Source: an uncultured Clostridia bacterium (GTDB lineage: Bacteria > Bacillota > Clostridia > Christensenellales > Aristaeellaceae). Taken from it: DNA of 36,473 bases. Below are positions 1 through 7,222 of this stretch, piece by piece; the first letter of the stretch is position 1; every line of letters starts with the position of its first letter. The stretch spans positions 1 to 36,473 of the forward strand of contig CAMOVR010000017.1 in assembly GCA_946627565.1 (NCBI GenBank), read 5' to 3'. The notes beneath the pieces were generated by a model that saw nothing but the letters and a program-made list of their open reading frames with translations, did no database searches and was not told the origin of the DNA. The position numbers were made by a program, and so were the translations under genes.

Positions 1-43
1 ATGCTCCCAAAGCACGTGCGCTACCAGACTGCGCTACACCCCG
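1..43 (-). tRNA. tRNA-Pro (anticodon UGG), 5' half, cut by window edge
   Basis: The reverse complement of positions 43 to 1 reads as the 5' part of a proline tRNA. The acceptor strand is CGGGGTG, followed by TA, a D-arm of GCGC/GCGC around AGTCTGGTA, then anticodon stem CGTGC, the seven-base loop TTTGGGA and GCAT starting the 3' side of the stem. The loop gives anticodon UGG, reading CCN codons. The variable loop, T-arm and 3' end lie beyond the left edge. A consensus promoter sits just upstream (87-115), so this tRNA is probably the first of its transcript, with a leader of about 35 bases for RNase P to remove. Confidence 0.93.
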
Positions 44-86
44 GTACCGTGCCGCCCTCGGGTGTGTCCTGCAGGCGACGATCGGT

Positions 87-115
87 ATCTTAAACCATCT
101 TCAGATTTTTGTCAA
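87..115 (-). promoter_or_regulatory. sigma-A-type promoter of the tRNA-Pro transcript
   Basis: On the minus strand there is a perfect -35 TTGACA (115-110), a 17-base spacer and a -10 TAAGAT (92-87). The predicted start is near position 80, about 37 bases before the tRNA 5' end. Strong promoters of this form are usual for stable RNA genes. Confidence 0.85.
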
Positions 116-182
116 CACTTTTTTTCGAAATTTTTGAAGTTTGTTCTCTTGGGTCAAAAAGCCCTTATTTCCCTTCACTTTC

Positions 183-211
183 TTGCTCTTTCCCCTGCCC
201 TGCCGTATACT
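183..211 (+). promoter_or_regulatory. probable promoter of nnr
   Basis: TTGCTC (183-188), a 17-base spacer and TATACT (206-211) lie ahead of the nnr start at 284, giving a leader of roughly 65 bases. It diverges from the tRNA-Pro promoter. The -35 matches four of six consensus bases, so this is plausible rather than proven. Confidence 0.5.
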
Positions 212-283
212 CCCGGAGAAGAATCTGCTCATTTTTCCGTCCGGATCCGAGTCTCTCCCGTCCGGCAAGAAAGGGATCTGTGT

Positions 284-1792
284 ATGTTTTCCACCATCCT
301 GCCATCTGAAATGAAACAGCTGGAAACCCGTTATATGGAGGAATTCGGCATTCCTTCCATCCTGCTTATGGAGCATGCAGCTCAGGGCGTACTGGATGCC
401 TTAAAGCGGCATGCTGCCGAAAACAGCACCGCCGTCTTTCTGTGCGGCCCCGGAGCCAACGGCGGGGACGGATATGCCGCCGCCCGCATGTGGCAGAATT
501 GCGGAGGCACTTCCATTGTCTGTGAGCTGTCCTCCTCGGCATCAGGGGATGCCCTGGTGAACAGAACCCTGGCCCTTCAGGCCGGCTGTTCCTTCGTAAA
601 TATATCAGATGCTGTACACAGCAGCTTTTTCCATGCATCTGTCATCGTGGATGCCCTTTTTGGCACAGGGCTTTCCCGGGCTATTGAAGGTGAAGCTGCC
701 CTTCTCATCCATGAGGCTTCAGCGTATGCCGCAGAAAATCACATCCCTGTCATCGCCGTGGATATCCCCTCCGGTCTTCACGGCGGAACCGGCAAAGTTC
801 TGGGATGTGTACTGCCTGCCCGGGAAACCGTGACGTTCCACAGACCCAAAACAGGGCTGTATCTGTCAGAGGGGCCCAATTACACCGGCCGCATAACAGT
901 CTGGCCCATAGATATTCCGTCATCCTTCGGAGATGTCCCCGGTTTTCTCTGCATGGAAAAGGCAGACCTGCCCCTTTTCATTCCCCCGAGACCCGTCACC
1001 TCCCATAAAGGCACCTTCGGCCGGACTGTCATTCTGGCAGGCTCCCCCGGCATGGCCGGAGCCGCTGCCATGTGCGCATCGGCAGCCGTCAGGGCAGGCA
1101 GCGGGCTTACCACCATATTATGTACGGAAAGTCTGCTCCCTGTACTGCAGGTTCTCTGCCCCGCTGCCATGTGCAGGGTTCTTCCGGATTTTGGGCAGGC
1201 CGGTCTTGACACTGCCGCTTCCCTTCTTTCAGAAGCTTCCCGGGCTGTCATCGGGTGCGGCATTTCCAGAAATCCGCAACTTGTACCTTTCCTCGAACTG
1301 TTCCGGAAAGCTTCCTGCCCTGTGATCTGGGACGCTGACGCGCTGGTTCTCCTGGCAGATCACCCTTCTCTCCTTCCCCTTCCTGAAAAGGATATCATCA
1401 CCCCGCATCCGGGTGAGGCTGCCCGTCTGCTGGGTGTTCCGGTCCGGGACATTCTGGAAGACCCCGTCCCTGCCCTGCGCCGGCTCCGGGACAGGGCAGG
1501 ATGTCATGTCCTCCTCAAGGGTGCCCGCACCCTCATGGCTGCAGACGGGATCAGTGCACTGAACCCTCTTGGTACCCCTGCTCTGGCCAAGGGCGGCAGC
1601 GGAGACATTCTTGCGGGGCTTCTGGCCGCACTGGTGGGCCGCACAGACAAAAGTGATGCCCATCCGACACTGACCGCCATGCAGTGTGCCTGTCTGATCC
1701 ATGCCCTTGCCGCGCAGGCAGCAGCAGAGGAAACGGGAGAAGACTGCGTCACGCCGGAAGATGTAATCCGCCGCATCCGGCTCAGGCCATAA
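284..1792 (+). CDS. nnr: bifunctional NAD(P)H-hydrate epimerase / ADP-dependent NAD(P)H-hydrate dehydratase
   Basis: This cytosolic repair enzyme restores damaged NAD(P)HX to NAD(P)H. The N-terminal YjeF_N epimerase domain (about residues 1-215) shows NGGDGY (59-64), VDALFGTGL with Asp123, and VDIPSGLHGG with Asp160. The C-terminal ribokinase-like dehydratase domain (about 235-500) shows HKGTFGRTVILAGS, TPHPGEAARL and the catalytic KGGSGD motif (Asp441). The 502 residues are normal for the fused bacterial form. The ATG at 284 is chosen because AGAAAGGG lies about 8 bases upstream and the protein then starts as the family does; the frame is open further upstream but that stretch overlaps the promoter and resembles no domain. 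It is a single-gene transcript ending in the hairpin at 1835-1859. Confidence 0.93.
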   Translation: MFSTILPSEMKQLETRYMEEFGIPSILLMEHAAQGVLDALKRHAAENSTAVFLCGPGANGGDGYAAARMWQNCGGTSIVCELSSSASGDALVNRTLALQAGCSFVNISDAVHSSFFHASVIVDALFGTGLSRAIEGEAALLIHEASAYAAENHIPVIAVDIPSGLHGGTGKVLGCVLPARETVTFHRPKTGLYLSEGPNYTGRITVWPIDIPSSFGDVPGFLCMEKADLPLFIPPRPVTSHKGTFGRTVILAGSPGMAGAAAMCASAAVRAGSGLTTILCTESLLPVLQVLCPAAMCRVLPDFGQAGLDTAASLLSEASRAVIGCGISRNPQLVPFLELFRKASCPVIWDADALVLLADHPSLLPLPEKDIITPHPGEAARLLGVPVRDILEDPVPALRRLRDRAGCHVLLKGARTLMAADGISALNPLGTPALAKGGSGDILAGLLAALVGRTDKSDAHPTLTAMQCACLIHALAAQAAAEETGEDCVTPEDVIRRIRLRP

Positions 1793-1834
1793 CATGACCC
1801 GGATGCCCGTATGTCCCGAATCCGGAATACAAAC

Positions 1835-1864
1835 GCCCTGCCTTTTTCTAAGGCAGGGCTCTGT
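1835..1864. terminator. bidirectional intrinsic terminator between nnr and the MBL-hydrolase operon
   Basis: A perfect 10-bp stem, GCCCTGCCTT (1835-1844) with AAGGCAGGGC (1850-1859), closes the five-base loop TTTCT. T-rich sequence follows on the plus strand (TCTGTTTTC) and a shorter one (GTTT) on the minus strand. It lies between two convergent genes and probably ends both transcripts. Confidence 0.8.
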
Positions 1865-1866
1865 TT

Positions 1867-2526
1867 TCAGTCAAAAACGGGTTTCAGAACACACAGTCCG
1901 GGCTGGCAGCTGAGGTCCTCCCGGGTTACCCGGAGAACTTCTGCATCACTGGGCTCCAGCCCCAGCTTTTCCCGGCAAAGATCCAGGAAGGGCTTCAGGT
2001 CCTGAATCGGCCATCCGCTGTTATACGAAGTCTTATAGTGCATCGGCAGGATGATGCGGGGCTTCAGCTGGCTGCATACCCCGCAGGCGGCAGCGGCATC
2101 AATGGTAAAATGTCCTCCCACAGGCACCAGCAGCAGGTCCGGCCTGCCGATTTTTTCTGCTGTTTCCCCGTCCAGAGGATGTCCGAGATCCCCCAGGTGC
2201 ACCACCTTCAGGCCTTCCGCCTCCAGCACCATGATCAGGTTCGTTCCCCGGAGCTTTCCCTGCTCCGGATCATGGAAAGAGGGAACGCCCGTCACCTGGA
2301 TATCCTTTTCCAGGGTATGGACTCCGGCGGTATCCACCACTTTTGTGTACCCTTCCACGGTTTCCACCGCATCATGGTCATGGTGATGGTGGCTCACCAG
2401 CACCGCATCCGCCTTTGTCTTCCCCACCGGATATCCGGTGGATGCATCAAAGGGATCCGTCACAATACGGTACCCGGTGGAAAGCGTTATAAGGAACTTG
2501 CTGTGTCCCTGACATACAATGCGCAT
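1867..2526 (-). CDS. metallo-beta-lactamase-fold metal-dependent hydrolase
   Basis: The 219-residue protein belongs to the UlaG-like/Lactamase_B_2 branch of the metallo-beta-lactamase fold. The metal-binding HxHxDH motif is at residues 46-51 (HHHHDH). Later ligands are probable in HLGDLGH (Asp/His) and PMHYKT (His). The family covers lactonases, phosphodiesterases and other hydrolases, so the substrate cannot be named. The ATG at 2526 is preferred because GGAAAGGAG lies about 8 bases upstream; the open frame extends 51 codons further upstream through unrelated sequence. It is the last gene of a three-gene minus-strand group after the DUF1934 gene and an unknown gene, and it ends at the shared terminator. 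Confidence 0.85.
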   Translation of the reverse strand: MRIVCQGHSKFLITLSTGYRIVTDPFDASTGYPVGKTKADAVLVSHHHHDHDAVETVEGYTKVVDTAGVHTLEKDIQVTGVPSFHDPEQGKLRGTNLIMVLEAEGLKVVHLGDLGHPLDGETAEKIGRPDLLLVPVGGHFTIDAAAACGVCSQLKPRIILPMHYKTSYNSGWPIQDLKPFLDLCREKLGLEPSDAEVLRVTREDLSCQPGLCVLKPVFD

Positions 2527-2584
2527 AAGGTGCGTCTCCTTTCCATATCCCGGCCCTGCCGGGCTTATTTCATACTTGTACGTT

Positions 2585-3088
2585 TTACCTGCCCGCTTCA
2601 CTCTGTTCATTTTCCGCACATAAAAGCAGATACGGGTACAGATCCGGAAGGGGCTGCTTGTTGCGGAGCATTTCCGCAAGCTTTCCGTGCAGCCTGGCAG
2701 ATTCTGCCTCCAGTGCCTTCCCGCCTTCTTCCTGTGCCTTCAGGAGAGCAAAGATATCCTTCCTCTCCGGCACCGGGCCGCCCCGGTGCCGTCTGAGAAG
2801 AGACAGCACGGCAGAGGTTTCCCCGTCTGAAGAGACATTCTCCCCGTCCTTTATGTCATGTACATGCACATCCCGGCGCAGAAGGACCCAGCCGTTCTTT
2901 TCCGTATTCTCCCAGCCCATCCGCCGGATGGAGCAGAGGAAGACAGATACAGAAGGCAGGTCCGCACACAGCATCAGGGGCAGGGACAGAAGCCATTCCG
3001 GTTCCCTGCACCGCCGCAGGGTGCAGCTTATGCCTGCTTCCCTGAGAGCTTCCCGTACTTCCGTCCTGTATTCACTCAGCAAAGGCAC
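2585..3088 (-). CDS. hypothetical protein downstream of the DUF1934 gene
   Basis: I do not recognise this 167-residue product. Translation probably starts at GTG 3088, because GGGGAGGA (3104-3097) lies exactly 8 bases upstream; an in-frame ATG at 3106 would overlap the preceding gene more. Either start overlaps the end of the DUF1934 gene (stop at 3072), so the two are probably translationally coupled. The protein is rich in Leu, Arg and Glu. Its last third (from about residue 110) looks helical and possibly coiled coil, with spaced Leu/Ala and charged residues. No signal peptide, membrane segment or metal motif is visible. The operon position suggests a function linked to its neighbours, but nothing more specific can be supported. 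Confidence 0.6.
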   Translation of the reverse strand: MPLLSEYRTEVREALREAGISCTLRRCREPEWLLSLPLMLCADLPSVSVFLCSIRRMGWENTEKNGWVLLRRDVHVHDIKDGENVSSDGETSAVLSLLRRHRGGPVPERKDIFALLKAQEEGGKALEAESARLHGKLAEMLRNKQPLPDLYPYLLLCAENEQSEAGR

Positions 3089-3623
3089 GGAACAGGTCCT
3101 CCCCATTGCCGGCATCACCGGGATTCCGTGGGGCGGAAAAGCGGATGCCCATCACCCGGTAGGTCCCCTCCCCTCCCAGGTCCGAAAACAGCTGGTATTC
3201 CAGATGTACACTGCCGTCATCTTCCTGAAGGCTGGTCTCCACCACCACGGTATGGATCACCAGATGCATCTCACCGTAGGGCGTCATGTACCTGGTCTCG
3301 TAATGATGGTTTCTTTCAAAGACCATGGTGCTCTGGATGGAGCCGGTGCGCATCATCATGACACGGCCCGCTGAAATATGCATATGCACCCGGGACATAT
3401 CGGGATGGTCCGGGTCATCTGAAAGGTTTTCCTCATAGCACAGGATCACGCCGGTACCCCTGCGTTCCATGGTGCCGTTCAGCAGAATTCTGGATACGGA
3501 CGGGGGCATCATGGGATTGCTTCTCTCCATGGATTCCTGAAGGATGCTTACCTTCCGGATTTCTGCCCTGTTTTCTGCCCTGTTTTCTGCCGGTCCGTGC
3601 TCTTTATCCGACAAATCCAACAC
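3072..3623 (-). CDS. DUF1934 (YwiB-like) domain protein
   Basis: The C-terminal 140 or so residues match the DUF1934 beta-barrel family: RILLNGTMER opens the domain, then YMTPYGEMHLVIHT in the middle and HLEYQLF followed by the end strands. The function of the family is not established; it has a lipocalin/calycin-like barrel. About 40 residues of charged linker precede the domain, including the duplicated AENRAENRAEIR. The start is uncertain: GTG 3650 extends furthest but overlaps the likely promoter; GTG 3623 has AGGAAAA nine bases upstream; TTG 3614 has AGTGAGG eight bases upstream; ATG 3530 would give just the domain. I use 3623. It is the first gene of the minus-strand group 3623-1867. 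Confidence 0.75.
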   Translation of the reverse strand: MLDLSDKEHGPAENRAENRAEIRKVSILQESMERSNPMMPPSVSRILLNGTMERRGTGVILCYEENLSDDPDHPDMSRVHMHISAGRVMMMRTGSIQSTMVFERNHHYETRYMTPYGEMHLVIHTVVVETSLQEDDGSVHLEYQLFSDLGGEGTYRVMGIRFSAPRNPGDAGNGEDLFRAFAE

Positions 3624-3640
3624 CTCACTTTTTCCTGAGA

Positions 3641-3649
3641 AGTATAGCA
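3641..3649 (-). promoter_or_regulatory. extended -10 promoter of the DUF1934 operon
   Basis: On the minus strand TGCTATACT (3649-3641) is a TGn extended -10 element. No good -35 is seen 17 bases upstream, which extended -10 promoters tolerate. Transcription would start near 3634, which argues against the GTG at 3650 as start codon. Confidence 0.5.
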
Positions 3650-3780
3650 CAGTACTGATTCTGCCGCCAGACAGGACAGTTCTGCCGTCCGGCAGGCTCC
3701 CTGCGTCGGCAGCAGCCCCCCGCCGCCTTCCCGGAAGGCAGATATGGCCCGGTGAACATATGCGGCAGGCGGTCTGTTTT

Positions 3781-3808
3781 TTGCGTTCTTTACAGAATGT
3801 GATATAAT
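3781..3808 (+). promoter_or_regulatory. promoter of ispE
   Basis: TTGCGT (3781-3786), a 16-base spacer and a perfect TATAAT (3803-3808) preceded by TGA (extended -10, 3800-3808). The predicted leader to the ispE ATG at 3841 is about 26 bases. It is divergent from the DUF1934 operon promoter about 150 bases away; the sequence between holds only a short CTGCCG/CGGCAG dyad. Confidence 0.75.
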
Positions 3809-3840
3809 CACTTTATTCTGTTTCCACCGGAGGCGATCAC

Positions 3841-4743
3841 ATGCGCATTACAGCACATGCCAAGATCAATTGGGTCCTGGACATTACAGGCAAGCGGCCT
3901 GACGGGTATCACCTGATGGACATGCTCATGCAGCCCATCTCCCTTAGTGATACCGTGTCTCTTTCTGAGGCTGATTCCATTTCCCTCTCCATTATCAACA
4001 ACCTGCCGGGTGCCGATGAAAACGATATTCCTCAGGATAACGGCAACCTGGTATGGAAGGCGGTTACCCTGATGCAGGGTTACGCCGGCGCAAACCGTGG
4101 CGCCCGTGTGGTTCTGGAAAAGAACATCCCCGTCAAGGCCGGTCTGGGCGGAGGCAGCGTGGATGCCGCCGCAACCCTGGTGGGCCTCAACCGGCTCTGG
4201 AACCTTAATCTCTCCGATGAGATTCTGGATGCCATTGCCCTGAAGCTGGGGGCGGATGTTCCCTTCTTCATGCACGGCAGACTCTGCCGGGTGCAGGGAA
4301 TCGGCGACGAGGTGCGGATGGTATCCAGGGGTCCGAAATGGCACTGTGTCATTGTCCAGCCCTGTTCCGGCCTTTCCACCCGGGAGATGTTCGACAGCTA
4401 TGATGAACAGCACGCAGGGGAACAGGGAGGCATCATCCTGCATCCTGACATTGACGCCCTGGAGCAGATCCTGATGCGGGAAGACCTGGCACAGCTGCCC
4501 ATTCATCCGGGCAACGTCCTGGAATTCGTCTCCTGCGCCGCCCAGCCTGAAATCGGCCAGGCCGCCGGATTCCTGGTACGCAACGGCGCTGTGTGCGCCC
4601 AGATGTCCGGCAGCGGTTCTGCCGTCTTCGGCATCTTCCAGAACGCCAAGGAAGCGGAGAGCTGCGCTGAAGCCGCCCGGGAGCGCTGGAACCGGGTATA
4701 CGTATGCCAGACCTGTGATGAAGCCCTTCAGGTACACGGATAA
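3841..4743 (+). CDS. ispE: 4-diphosphocytidyl-2-C-methyl-D-erythritol kinase
   Basis: IspE phosphorylates the 2-hydroxyl of CDP-methylerythritol in the MEP pathway to isoprenoid precursors (cytosol). It is a GHMP kinase of 300 residues, a normal length. AKIN (7-10) carries the catalytic Lys8, and GLGGGSVDAA (101-110) is the ATP-binding glycine loop. Asp139 in LGADVPFF is the expected catalytic base, and SGSGSAVFG near the C-terminus is the third GHMP motif. The ATG at 3841 has GGAGG about 8 bases upstream. It is transcribed from its own extended -10 promoter. No clear terminator follows, but a new promoter drives the next gene. Confidence 0.96.
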   Translation: MRITAHAKINWVLDITGKRPDGYHLMDMLMQPISLSDTVSLSEADSISLSIINNLPGADENDIPQDNGNLVWKAVTLMQGYAGANRGARVVLEKNIPVKAGLGGGSVDAAATLVGLNRLWNLNLSDEILDAIALKLGADVPFFMHGRLCRVQGIGDEVRMVSRGPKWHCVIVQPCSGLSTREMFDSYDEQHAGEQGGIILHPDIDALEQILMREDLAQLPIHPGNVLEFVSCAAQPEIGQAAGFLVRNGAVCAQMSGSGSAVFGIFQNAKEAESCAEAARERWNRVYVCQTCDEALQVHG

Positions 4744-4772
4744 GATCTAATCCAATTCTTATTATCTTCTTA

Positions 4773-4802
4773 TTGAATGCCATGCTTTCCCTGTGGTATC
4801 AT
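4773..4802 (+). promoter_or_regulatory. promoter of the xpaC-telA operon
   Basis: TTGAAT (4773-4778), an 18-base spacer and TATCAT (4797-4802) with the extended element TGG immediately before it. The leader to the ATG at 4930 would be about 120 bases, long enough for regulation, but I see no recognisable riboswitch in it. Confidence 0.6.
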
Positions 4803-4929
4803 CATTTCTGCGCAAAACAGGACCCTCACGCTGCCCTGTGCATCCGCGGAGATCCTTCATGCGCCCTGTATCAGTCCTGATACCTGCACCATCTGTCCTA
4901 CATTATCCATCATCTGAAGGAAGAGGATC

Positions 4930-5757
4930 ATGAGCAACCTGAACAACAAGAAACAAGACAGCAAAAAAGGCCCCAACAGGAAATCCATCATCGGTTTTGC
5001 CGCCAGCGCCCTGGTTCTGACGTCCATTTTCGGCATTTCTCCCCTGGCTCTGGTGTTTGTTGCCGCTGCTTCCTTCGGTGTGGGCAAGCTGGTGGGCATC
5101 ATGTCCACACCCCTGGACACCACCACCCACAACAGGCAGGATGTCCAGCGCGCCTCCTATTCTCCCATTAACCCCACCGGAAATGAGGAGTCGGATCCGG
5201 TGATCAAAAAGGGACAGGAGATGCTCCAGCAAATCCGTGCCGCCAACAACGCCATCCCGGATCCCCATCTGTCCAGCCAGCTGGACCAGCTGGAGGGGCT
5301 GTGCTATCAGATCTTCAAGACCGTATCGGAAAAACCCGGCAAGGCAGGCCAGATCCGGAAGTTCATGAGCTACTATCTGCCTACCACCCTGAAGATGCTG
5401 AACAGCTATACCACCATGCAGAACCGGGGCGTTTCCAGCACCAACCTGGCCGAGGCACGCCAGACCATGTACCGGGGCATGGACATGGTCATCACCGCAT
5501 GTCAGAAGCAGCTGGATAACCTGTATAAGGATACCATGCTGGATGTTTCCACCGATATCGATGTGCTGGAGCAGATGCTGCGCAGGGACGGCTTCACCGA
5601 TTCCGCCTTTGACGAAGCAAGGACCGCTGCTGCCGCCCAGATGTCCATGGAAGATGACATCCCCGTGCTGCATGTGGACGATAACGACGAAAACGATGAG
5701 GACAGGCAGTCCTATTTCCGTTCCTATTTCCAGAACAAGAACCACAAGTCCAATTAA
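4930..5757 (+). CDS. XpaC-like 5-bromo-4-chloroindolyl phosphate hydrolysis family protein
   Basis: This 275-residue protein is of the XpaC type. A Lys/Asn-rich basic start (residues 1-18) is followed by one or two hydrophobic segments (about 20-58, through IIGFAASALVLTSIFGISPLALVFVA in part). A soluble helical domain (about 90-235) contains YQIFKTVSEKPGKAGQIRKFM and TLKMLNSY, both typical of the family. The C-terminus is acidic. The name derives from an old X-phosphate phenotype; the biochemical function is unknown. It is probably membrane-anchored with its helical domain in the cytosol. AGGAAGAGG lies about 3-6 bases ahead of the ATG. A telA gene follows 78 bases later, the usual partner; together they are associated with envelope or toxic-compound stress. 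Confidence 0.82.
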   Translation: MSNLNNKKQDSKKGPNRKSIIGFAASALVLTSIFGISPLALVFVAAASFGVGKLVGIMSTPLDTTTHNRQDVQRASYSPINPTGNEESDPVIKKGQEMLQQIRAANNAIPDPHLSSQLDQLEGLCYQIFKTVSEKPGKAGQIRKFMSYYLPTTLKMLNSYTTMQNRGVSSTNLAEARQTMYRGMDMVITACQKQLDNLYKDTMLDVSTDIDVLEQMLRRDGFTDSAFDEARTAAAAQMSMEDDIPVLHVDDNDENDEDRQSYFRSYFQNKNHKSN

Positions 5758-5785
5758 GGAAATAATAAACTGTACTCAAGAAAAC

Positions 5786-5806
5786 CTGCGCCCGTCACAG
5801 GCGCAG
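5786..5806 (+). other. intercistronic hairpin between xpaC and telA
   Basis: CTGCGCC (5786-5792) pairs with GGCGCAG (5800-5806) around the loop CGTCACA. There is no U-tract after it, so it is not a standard terminator. It sits 13 bases before the telA ribosome binding site and could stabilise the upstream mRNA or tune TelA translation. Confidence 0.5.
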
Positions 5807-5835
5807 CAGATAATGAAAGAAGGAGAATGAGCGCC

Positions 5836-6993
5836 ATGTCTGAAACCAGCATGCCCATGCTTTCCCTGACCCCTGAAGTGCCGGATCCGGTTCCGGAACA
5901 GGAGCAGGAGCAGAAATCCATCCAGCAGACCGTCCAGGATCTGCCCTATGAGGCCCCCAATCTGTCCAACAGCCAGCTGACGGACGCGGAGAGACGCGCC
6001 ATTGAGGACTTTATCGGCAAGCTGGATGTTACCAATCCTGACCACGTTCTCCTCTTTGGTTCCGAAGCCCAGAAGAAGGTGGCCAATTTCTCGGATACCG
6101 CCCTGGAGGCCGTCAAGACCCAGGATACGGGTGAAGTGGGCGAGATGCTGGTGAAGCTGGTCAACGAGCTCAAGGGCTTTGACGCTGACGCGGAGCAGCC
6201 CAAGGGACTCATGCGGCTGTTCACCAAGCCCGGTGAAGAGCTCTCCCGCATGAAGGCACGCTATTCCAAGGTTTCCGTCAACGTGGAATCCATCGCCGAT
6301 TCCCTGGAAGGCTATCAGGCACAGCTGCTCAAGGATGTGGCCATGTTCGACAGGCTCTACGACCAGAACAGCCGCTATTTCCGTGAGCTGACCCTGTACA
6401 TCATTGCCGGCGACGAGTATCTCCGCCGCATCCGCAGCGGTGAACTCAAGGAGCTCCAGGATGCTGCCGCCAAGAGCGGGGACGCCATGGATGCCCAGAA
6501 GGCCAACGACCTGGCCGCCGAATGCGACAGGCTGGAAAAGAAGCTGTACGACCTGAAGCTGACCCGTCAGGTTTCCATGCAGATGGCGCCCCAGATCCGG
6601 CTGCTGCAGAACAATGACAGCCTGCTGGTGGAGCGTATCCAGTCCACCCTTTCCAACACCCTGCCCCTCTGGAAGAGCCAGATGGTTCTGGCCCTGGGTC
6701 TGCAGCACAGCCAGGATGCCCTGCGTGCCCAGACCGCGGTCACCAACATGACCAACGAACTGCTCAAGCGCAACGCCGAGAAGCTGAAGCTTGGCACCGT
6801 TGAGACTGCCAGGGAGGCTGAGCGGGGAATCATTGATATTGAGACCCTGGTGGAGACCAACCAGAGCCTCATCGACACCATCAACGAAGTGGTGGATATC
6901 CAGCGTCAGGGCCATACCAAACGTCTGGAGGCTGAAAAGCAGCTCTATCAGATGGAAGCCCAGCTCAAGAAGAAGCTGCTGGAGACCAAATAA
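5836..6993 (+). CDS. telA: TelA-family toxic anion resistance protein
   Basis: This 385-residue cytosolic protein is almost wholly helical, as expected of the TelA family (PF05816). A Pro/Glu/Gln-rich start (to about residue 40) precedes the conserved body. Recognisable segments include FGSEAQKKVANFSD, RYSKVSVNVESIADSLEGYQ and LYIIAGDEYL, with LPLWKSQMVLALGLQ and TNELLKRNAEKLKLGTVETAREAERG in part near the C-terminus. TelA proteins are linked to tellurite, bacteriocin and envelope stress; the molecular mechanism is not settled. AGGAG at 5821-5825 fits ATG 5836 (10-base gap) better than ATG 5827 (1-base gap). It is co-transcribed with the XpaC-like gene and followed by a terminator. Confidence 0.9.
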   Translation: MSETSMPMLSLTPEVPDPVPEQEQEQKSIQQTVQDLPYEAPNLSNSQLTDAERRAIEDFIGKLDVTNPDHVLLFGSEAQKKVANFSDTALEAVKTQDTGEVGEMLVKLVNELKGFDADAEQPKGLMRLFTKPGEELSRMKARYSKVSVNVESIADSLEGYQAQLLKDVAMFDRLYDQNSRYFRELTLYIIAGDEYLRRIRSGELKELQDAAAKSGDAMDAQKANDLAAECDRLEKKLYDLKLTRQVSMQMAPQIRLLQNNDSLLVERIQSTLSNTLPLWKSQMVLALGLQHSQDALRAQTAVTNMTNELLKRNAEKLKLGTVETAREAERGIIDIETLVETNQSLIDTINEVVDIQRQGHTKRLEAEKQLYQMEAQLKKKLLETK

Positions 6994-7001
6994 GACTGCT
7001 G

Positions 7002-7033
7002 AAGGCACAGAGCCCTGGCTCGGTGCCTTTTTA
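7002..7033 (+). terminator. intrinsic terminator of the xpaC-telA operon
   Basis: AAGGCAC (7002-7008) pairs with GTGCCTT (7023-7029), and GAGC (7010-7013) with GCTC (7018-7021), with a single A/G mismatch between the two parts and a CCTG loop. A run of Ts follows. It begins 9 bases after the telA stop. Confidence 0.85.
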
Positions 7034-7121
7034 TACGTATGCATGCCTGAAGATGCTTGCGTCTCCGGGATCATATGCGGAAAAAATGCAGAAACCCGGA
7101 AGGGATTCCGCCTGATTTCCG

Positions 7122-7127
7122 TATAAT
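7122..7127 (+). promoter_or_regulatory. possible -10 element upstream of the coaE-slt fusion gene
   Basis: A perfect TATAAT stands 95 bases before the coaE ATG, downstream of the telA terminator, where a promoter is expected. No convincing -35 is found 16-18 bases upstream, so only the -10 is claimed. Confidence 0.4.
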
Positions 7128-7222
7128 AACCGTGACGCCCTGCCCATGCTTTCCGGATCCATCCCGGGGCAGGCACGTCTTAAGGTATTCCCAGTTCACT
7201 TAAAAAAGGCGGTGACACAGCC

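Noticed and set aside
1..43. tRNA-Pro as an integration site for a mobile element
   Set aside because: Only the 5' half is visible; no integrase, direct repeat or element boundary is seen next to it.
62..283. N-terminal extension of nnr starting at 62
   Set aside because: It overlaps both the tRNA promoter and the nnr promoter, encodes no domain, and the ATG at 284 has a good ribosome binding site.
3808..4737. Minus-strand open frame covering ispE
   Set aside because: Antisense shadow of a certain gene; no domain and no start signal.
4803..4929. Long leader of xpaC as a riboswitch
   Set aside because: I looked for conserved riboswitch and T-box motifs and found none; only the promoter and ribosome binding site can be supported.
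5776..7176. Long minus-strand open frame covering telA
   Set aside because: Antisense to a well-supported helical protein gene; its Leu/Gly/His-rich translation is typical of a shadow frame.
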